58,970 bases of DNA, taken from contig CASEVE010000025.1 of the NCBI GenBank assembly GCA_949291295.1, positions 1 to 58,970 of the forward strand, in the 5' to 3' direction. The notes under the pieces were generated by a model. It worked only from the letters and a program-made list of their open reading frames with translations, was not told where the DNA came from and made no database searches. This DNA comes from an uncultured Olsenella sp. Lineage in GTDB: Bacteria; Actinomycetota; Coriobacteriia; Coriobacteriales; Atopobiaceae. The position numbers and the translations under genes are program-made. This document shows, in pieces, positions 54,456 through 58,970 of this stretch (positions are counted from its first letter, which is position 1; each line of letters begins with the position of its first letter).

Positions 54456-56567
54456 CTAGGCACGCGCGAGCATGCTCCGCGAGGTCAGATAGGTCACGAG
54501 GAAGTAGCCGCCGTAGAGGGCCACCACAAAGGCCACCGTCCCCACGAGCGCCGTACCAATCTGAAAGCCCGTGAGCAGCGCCACGATATCATTCACCACA
54601 CTGAGCGCCACAGCAGCGTGCGCCACGGCCACCACCAGCGGAAAGAGGAAGTACACGCCCACCTGGGCGAGAAGGGCGTGGTCGATCATGCGCTTCTCGG
54701 CACCGAGCTCGGCAAGCACGCGGTAGCGACCCACGTTGTCCGCCGCCTCGGAGAGCTGCTGCAGGGCGAGAACCGTCGCACAGCACACGAGCAGGACCAC
54801 GCCGATGTAGATAGCCAGGTAGGTGACAACAACGGTGGTGCCGGACGCCTGGTCGAGCAGACTCTGGGCAGTCGTGCACATCCAGACCGGCCAGGCGTCG
54901 AGCGTGGAGCCCTCGCCCATGATGTCGCCATAGGCCTCGTCGGTCGCAGCGACGGCGGCGGGCTCCACCTCGGTGCGCTCCCCGTTATACATGAGGTTCA
55001 CCACGGTCGAGGTGGGGCCGGCACCCTCCGGGACCAGCTCGTCGGGAACGATGAGCGCGCCCGACACCGTGCCGCCGGCACTCGAGTCCGAGAAGGGCAG
55101 GCGCGCAAGCGGATCGGCGGCAAAGCGCAGCGTCTGGCCCTGGACCTCGACCTCGGGGTTCTGCGTGATCACGGCCTCCCAGAGCTCGTCCAAGGACGAC
55201 ATGTCATTCCAGAGCAGGCACTCGTTGTCCGCGAGCTCCACGTTCTTCTCACCAGCCATCTGGGCCAGGGCGTTGTACTGCGAGACGGGCACGATGACGA
55301 GGTGCTGGTCGGTGTTGCCCTGCATCATGGTCTGCATGGTCGCGTTGCCCGTGAAGTCCGTGTTGGCGAAGAGCTCCTCCACGGTTGTGTCCACGAGCAG
55401 GTTGCCCTCGGCGTCATAGGTGTACTGGTTGACCTGCGCGGCATCGCGGAAGAGCTCGTCGTAGTTGGGGATGTCCGCGCGTAGGCGGGCAATAGCGTCG
55501 TAGTTGTCCGCCGCGGCCGGGCCCGCCTCGGGATTGGCGGAAACGAGCGCCGAGGCCATGCCCATGGGGTAGCTCACGAGCGACATGTCGTAGACCGTGC
55601 CCACGCGCAGGCTCTCGTTCATGCCCGTTGCCACCGAGAAACCCGTGCACACACCGCAGATGGCAAGGAAGAGCATCGCGCACACCAGGGAGATGGAGAG
55701 CCACGCGGTGTTGATGCGGCTGTTGAGCTGACGCATCACAAACATGTTGAGGCCCTTGAGGTAGGCGCGCGGGCTCGCCTGGAGCGCGCGCAGGGCAAAG
55801 CCGGAAATCGAGAAGAAGAAAAGCAGCGTTCCCACCGTGACCAGGCCCGTGGCGATGGCAAAGTACGGGCCCTCCTCCATCATGCCGTGCTCCAGCAGAA
55901 CCTTGTACGCCACGCCGATAAGCGCGAGCGACACGAGGAAGAGCACCACCGAGAGCGGCAGGCTGCGCAGACGGACCTTCTCGCTCACCTTGTCCGCATT
56001 GATGAGGTCGATGAGCTTGTAGCGGCTGACCGTGGTCACGTTGAAGATGAGCGTCACGAGGAAGATTCCCGCGAAGCACGCCACTGTGGAGAGCGCGGCG
56101 GCCGGCGAGAACGCGAAGACGAAGCCCTTAATCGTGGCCTCGAAGAGCCCGGCCGTGACGTACATCATGACCTGCGAGAGCCCGAGGCCCAGAAGCAGGC
56201 CCACCGCGAGCGCGACCACGCCCACGACGAGCGTCTCTATGACCACGATGAGCGAAACGTGCCGGATGTCCATGCCGAGCGTGAGGTAGATGCCAAACTC
56301 GCGCTTGCGCCGCCGGATGAGGAAGCGGTTGGCGTAGACGACGAGAAACCCGAGGATGATGACGACAAACACGGAGAGGCCCGAGAGGATGTCCGTGAGG
56401 GCCTGCACCATGCGGCGCTGGTCCTCTCCCATCTGGATGACGGCGGCCTGGTCGGTGATGGAGCCAAAGGCGTAGAACACGCAGACGCCAAAGGCCAGCG
56501 TGAGGAAGAAGACCGCGAAGTCTCGGAAGGACTTGCGGACGTTGCCGAGCGCGATCTTAGCGTACAT
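54456..56567 (-). CDS. BceB-type ABC transporter permease
   Basis: A 703-residue permease of the antimicrobial-peptide type: ten helices in FtsX-like blocks (first helix FAVFFLTLAFGVCVFYAF; last ALVGTVAFVVALYGGYF), with a large extracellular region of about 220 residues between helices 7 and 8 (around residues 345-565). RRRKREFGIYLTLGM is the coupling region. Start [12 protein letters not shown] at 56567; it overlaps the ATPase stop by 11 bp. Together with the ATPase and the kinase it should sense and remove peptide antibiotics (e.g. bacitracin-like). Confidence 0.9.
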   Translation of the reverse strand: MYAKIALGNVRKSFRDFAVFFLTLAFGVCVFYAFGSITDQAAVIQMGEDQRRMVQALTDILSGLSVFVVIILGFLVVYANRFLIRRRKREFGIYLTLGMDIRHVSLIVVIETLVVGVVALAVGLLLGLGLSQVMMYVTAGLFEATIKGFVFAFSPAAALSTVACFAGIFLVTLIFNVTTVSRYKLIDLINADKVSEKVRLRSLPLSVVLFLVSLALIGVAYKVLLEHGMMEEGPYFAIATGLVTVGTLLFFFSISGFALRALQASPRAYLKGLNMFVMRQLNSRINTAWLSISLVCAMLFLAICGVCTGFSVATGMNESLRVGTVYDMSLVSYPMGMASALVSANPEAGPAAADNYDAIARLRADIPNYDELFRDAAQVNQYTYDAEGNLLVDTTVEELFANTDFTGNATMQTMMQGNTDQHLVIVPVSQYNALAQMAGEKNVELADNECLLWNDMSSLDELWEAVITQNPEVEVQGQTLRFAADPLARLPFSDSSAGGTVSGALIVPDELVPEGAGPTSTVVNLMYNGERTEVEPAAVAATDEAYGDIMGEGSTLDAWPVWMCTTAQSLLDQASGTTVVVTYLAIYIGVVLLVCCATVLALQQLSEAADNVGRYRVLAELGAEKRMIDHALLAQVGVYFLFPLVVAVAHAAVALSVVNDIVALLTGFQIGTALVGTVAFVVALYGGYFLVTYLTSRSMLARA

Positions 56568-57363
56568 CTGCGCCCTCCCCTCCCAGGAAGGACACGACGT
56601 CCATGATCTCGTTGAAGAAGGCCTTGCGCGTCTTGTCGCCGCGGACGATCTCGGTGAAGATGCGGCCGTCCTTGAGGAAGAGGGCGCGACGCGCGTAGCT
56701 CGCAGCAAAGGAGTCGTGCGTGACCATGATGATCGTGGCGCCGTCGGCGTTGAGCGCCTCGAGGCTCTCGAGCAGGCGGCGGGAGTTCTTGGAGTCGAGC
56801 GCGCCGGTGGGCTCGTCGGCCAGGACCAGCGACGGGTTGGTCACGATGGCGCGGGCCGCGGCGACGCGCTGCTTCTGGCCACCGGACATCTCGTGCGGAA
56901 ACTTGTCGAGCACCTCCGCAACGCCGAGGCGCGCCGCGACCTCCTCCACGCGGCCGGGCACCTCGCGGGCTGGCGCGTGGTTGATCGTGAGGGCCAGTGC
57001 GATGTTCTCGCGCGCGGTCAGGGTGTCGAGCAGGTTGGAGTCCTGAAAGACAAAGCCCAGGCGCTCACGGCGAAACTTCGAGAGCTGATGCGCACGCAGG
57101 GCCGTGATGTCCTGGCCGTCCACGAAGATGTGGCCCGAGGTGGGACGGTCGATCGTGGAGACGCAGTTCAGAAGCGTGGTCTTGCCCGAGCCGGACGGGC
57201 CCATGACAGCAAGGTACTCGCCGGAAGCAACGTCAAAGGACACGCCGTCGAGGGCGCGCGTGACGTTTGAGCGCGTGCCGTAGAGCTTCTCGACGTTTTG
57301 GCAGGACAGTGCGGGGACCTGCGACCCCTCGACTCTGGTGGAACGGATGTGAGCGGGTGCCAT
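56557..57363 (-). CDS. BceA-type ABC transporter ATPase
   Basis: A 268-residue ATPase of the LolD/BceA type. Walker [11 protein letters not shown]-loop [10 protein letters not shown], signature MSGGQKQRV, Walker [14 protein letters not shown]-loop VTHD. Start [10 protein letters not shown] at 57363 with AGAGGAGCCCC. Partner of the BceB-type permease downstream. Confidence 0.92.
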   Translation of the reverse strand: MAPAHIRSTRVEGSQVPALSCQNVEKLYGTRSNVTRALDGVSFDVASGEYLAVMGPSGSGKTTLLNCVSTIDRPTSGHIFVDGQDITALRAHQLSKFRRERLGFVFQDSNLLDTLTARENIALALTINHAPAREVPGRVEEVAARLGVAEVLDKFPHEMSGGQKQRVAAARAIVTNPSLVLADEPTGALDSKNSRRLLESLEALNADGATIIMVTHDSFAASYARRALFLKDGRIFTEIVRGDKTRKAFFNEIMDVVSFLGGEGADVR

Positions 57364-57833
57364 GGGGCTCCTCTCGTCTGGGTTCTGGTACAAGACCATA
57401 CTCGCTTGGCGAGAAGAACGACGCCATCGAATGCGCTTATCGCCACCTTATACTTTCGTAAGATTCCCGGAGGCAAGGTGGGCGGCGCGGCTTGGCCCGC
57501 TGCCGAGAAATCCCGCCGGCTGTACCGCATTTTGAGAATCGCGCCGAGAAATCCCGCCGGCTGTACCAAGGGCGCGCCCCACACGAGACCCGATGGCCGC
57601 CGGGCTTGGTACAGCCCCACGTTTTTCTCGGCGCAAACGGTACAGGAGAGGAGCTTTCTCGGCGAAAAGGCCGTGTGGTTGGTACAGCCCCCGGGTTTTC
57701 TCGACGCGGCGTGCCTTGGTCTGGTACGGAGGGGCGCTTTTCTCGGCGCGACGTCACGAAACCGGTACAGCTCCCAGGTTTTCTCGGCAGTGGAGCGCTC
57801 CTCACTCCCTCCATGCCGTCCCCCAAGCAGCTT
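57364..57833. repeat. Third mirror array of the 42-bp family, between kinase and ATPase genes
   Basis: Left-facing GCCGAGAAATCCCGCCGG...GTACC units have cores at 57504 and 57545 (41 bp). Right-facing GGTACAG...TTTCTCGGC units have cores at 57627, 57658, 57700, 57742 and 57783 (31, 42, 42, 41 bp). The GTAC box reads GGTACAG here rather than GGTACAC. The array splits the sensor kinase from its transporter; no promoter for bceA was identified (57364-57480). Confidence 0.8.
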
Positions 57834-58862
57834 TCACACCCGGTCGGCCATGTCGGGAAAGGCGAGGTAGACCGTGGTTCCCACGCCCTCCTCGGACTCA
57901 AGCCACACGGCAACGCCCATCTTCTCGCAGAGCTGCCGAACAAGATAGAGGCCCATACCGGTAGAGCGGGCAAACCTCCTGCCATTTTCGCCCGTGAAGC
58001 CCTTGTCAAAGACGCGGCCCACGTCGGAGGCGGGAATGCCTATCCCGTCATCTGAGATGGCGAGCAGCGTCTCCCAGGCATCGAGGCCCGTCTCCCTGCG
58101 CTCGGCAATAATGCGCAGGCAGCCATGCCCGTCCTTCTCGCTGCGGTACTTTGCCGCGTTCACGAGCACCTGGCCGATGACGAAGGAGAGCCACTTTGGG
58201 TCAGCGCGAACCGTGAGGTCAAGGTTCCCCAGCTCGGGCGTCACGCGAGCGCCTATGAGCGTGCGGGCCTTGCGGCGAAGCGCGTCGCGCACCACATCCC
58301 CGAGCACGACTTCGCGAATCTGGAAGTCGCGGTCGAGCGAGGTGCCACGCGAGTAGTAGAGCGCCTGCTCGACGTAGCCCTCGATGGCATCAACCTCGGC
58401 GTCCATGGCGTCAACCTCCGGCGAGGGGTTGTTTCTCGCCACGAGGTGCGCGGCCGCGATGGGCGTCTTGATCTCGTGCACCCAGGTCTCCACGTACTCG
58501 CGGTACTCGCGCTGGCGCCGGCGGGCAGCGGCAATGCGGTCGCGCATGGCCTTGGACTCGCGGTCGAGCGCGTCGTAGAAGAGCTCGCCCTCAAGAAAGC
58601 CCGGGCGCTCGGTGAGCTCCGTTGTGAGGTAGGTCTCGTCCAGGGCATCCAGCATGTCAGAGATCCGCTGGTAGAAGGCGCGCCGATGCAGCCAGTCAAG
58701 CACCAGGGCCAGGGCGGCAGCAAGCGCGAGTACCGCGCAGATAAACGTCACAGCCGCCGGGTCGAGCCCGTAGACGCTCATGACGAGCGCACAAAACGCA
58801 AGCGCCACCGCGCCAACGGTGAGCGGCACCAGCCGGTCGGCGATGTACGCGCCAAAGCCCAT
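57834..58862 (-). CDS. BceS-type intramembrane-sensing histidine kinase
   Basis: A 342-residue kinase. Two N-terminal helices (VPLTVGAVALAFCALVMSV; AAVTFICAVLALAAALALVL) with almost no outer loop, no sensor domain, phosphoacceptor His in WVHEIKTPIAA, N box VLVNAAKYRS, G boxes DDGIGIP and STGMGLYLV. This layout matches kinases that sense through a BceAB transporter. Start MGFGAYI at 58862, with GGGGGAGAAGAGC; the frame opens to 58928. The response-regulator gene is expected just beyond the right edge. Confidence 0.9.
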   Translation of the reverse strand: MGFGAYIADRLVPLTVGAVALAFCALVMSVYGLDPAAVTFICAVLALAAALALVLDWLHRRAFYQRISDMLDALDETYLTTELTERPGFLEGELFYDALDRESKAMRDRIAAARRRQREYREYVETWVHEIKTPIAAAHLVARNNPSPEVDAMDAEVDAIEGYVEQALYYSRGTSLDRDFQIREVVLGDVVRDALRRKARTLIGARVTPELGNLDLTVRADPKWLSFVIGQVLVNAAKYRSEKDGHGCLRIIAERRETGLDAWETLLAISDDGIGIPASDVGRVFDKGFTGENGRRFARSTGMGLYLVRQLCEKMGVAVWLESEEGVGTTVYLAFPDMADRV

Positions 58863-58905
58863 GCTCTTCTCCCCCTCTCTTGGCGACGGGGCCGGCGAGG
58901 GTGAT

Positions 58906-58970
58906 GACAAAGGTGACAGGGTTGACAAAGGTGACAGGGTAAACTGTCATCATAAAGTCCATGATGACAG
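58906..58970. repeat. 18-bp direct repeats at the right edge, related to 13011-13096
   Basis: GACAAAGGTGACAGGGT occurs at 58906 and 58924 (18 bp apart), followed by AAACTGTCATCAT, which pairs with ATGATGACAG at the window end. Read on the minus strand this resembles the TGATGACA...TTACCCTGTCACC elements before the GlnR-like gene. The pattern is cut by the window edge. Confidence 0.5.

Overview
The window looks like chromosome of a high-GC Actinomycetota gut or oral anaerobe, most likely class Coriobacteriia (Olsenella/Atopobium group). I infer this from codon use and from the gene set: duplicated FeoA with FeoB, a sortase-C pilus, a BceAB-type transporter, CHAD and DUF2130 proteins and FIVAR surface proteins. 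No rRNA, tRNA or CRISPR array was seen. Most genes lie on the minus strand.

Layout: 1-1640 metY-metA (metA cut by the window edge). 1938-6718 fumC, a SixA-CHAD fusion and a DUF2130 coiled-coil protein. 7352-9373 a secreted FIVAR protein broken by one in-frame stop. 9606-12927 an HtrA/DegP protease and a GlnR-like regulator. 13098-17890 a polar amino-acid ABC importer and a glutamine synthetase homologue that lacks most metal ligands. 18549-19640 a FeoB-associated Cys-rich protein and gpmA. 20134-24421 an AT-richer four-gene cassette: SPFH/zinc-ribbon protein, membrane protein, zinc-ribbon/TPR/coiled-coil protein and HEPN-like protein. 24962-26215 an IS256-family element with a precise 8-bp target duplication and a deleted transposase. 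26456-30397 a ZIP transporter, feoB and two feoA genes. 30537-39081 a four-gene pilus operon (vWA adhesin, backbone pilin, two class C sortases). 39433-40109 two small regulators. 40285-45681 ppc, a Wzx-like flippase, a flavin reductase-like protein and crcB. 45957-49535 a heterodimeric ABC exporter. 49682-53132 aspS, a HAD phosphatase and a small unknown. 53262-58862 glycerol dehydrogenase and a BceB-BceA-BceS module.

The most unusual feature is what fills the longer gaps. Nearly every gap above about 200 bp outside the AT-rich cassette and pilus locus holds an array of short motifs, usually with one orientation on the left and the opposite orientation on the right. Three arrays (11.4-12.1, 18.0-18.4 and 57.5-57.8 kb) share a unit with a GTAC box and a TTTCTCGGC box. 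Two keep an exact 42-bp period over many units and an identical central distance. Other gaps carry different motifs with periods of 18, 21, about 41, about 62, 64 and 110 bp. I know of no named element that fits.

Other points: the AT-rich cassette is a candidate accessory or defence operon; the glutamine synthetase homologue may be a non-catalytic paralogue; feoB seems to have lost its normal start codon behind a terminator; and the IS appears to have separated the ZIP gene from its terminator. All calls come from reading sequence; no searches were run.
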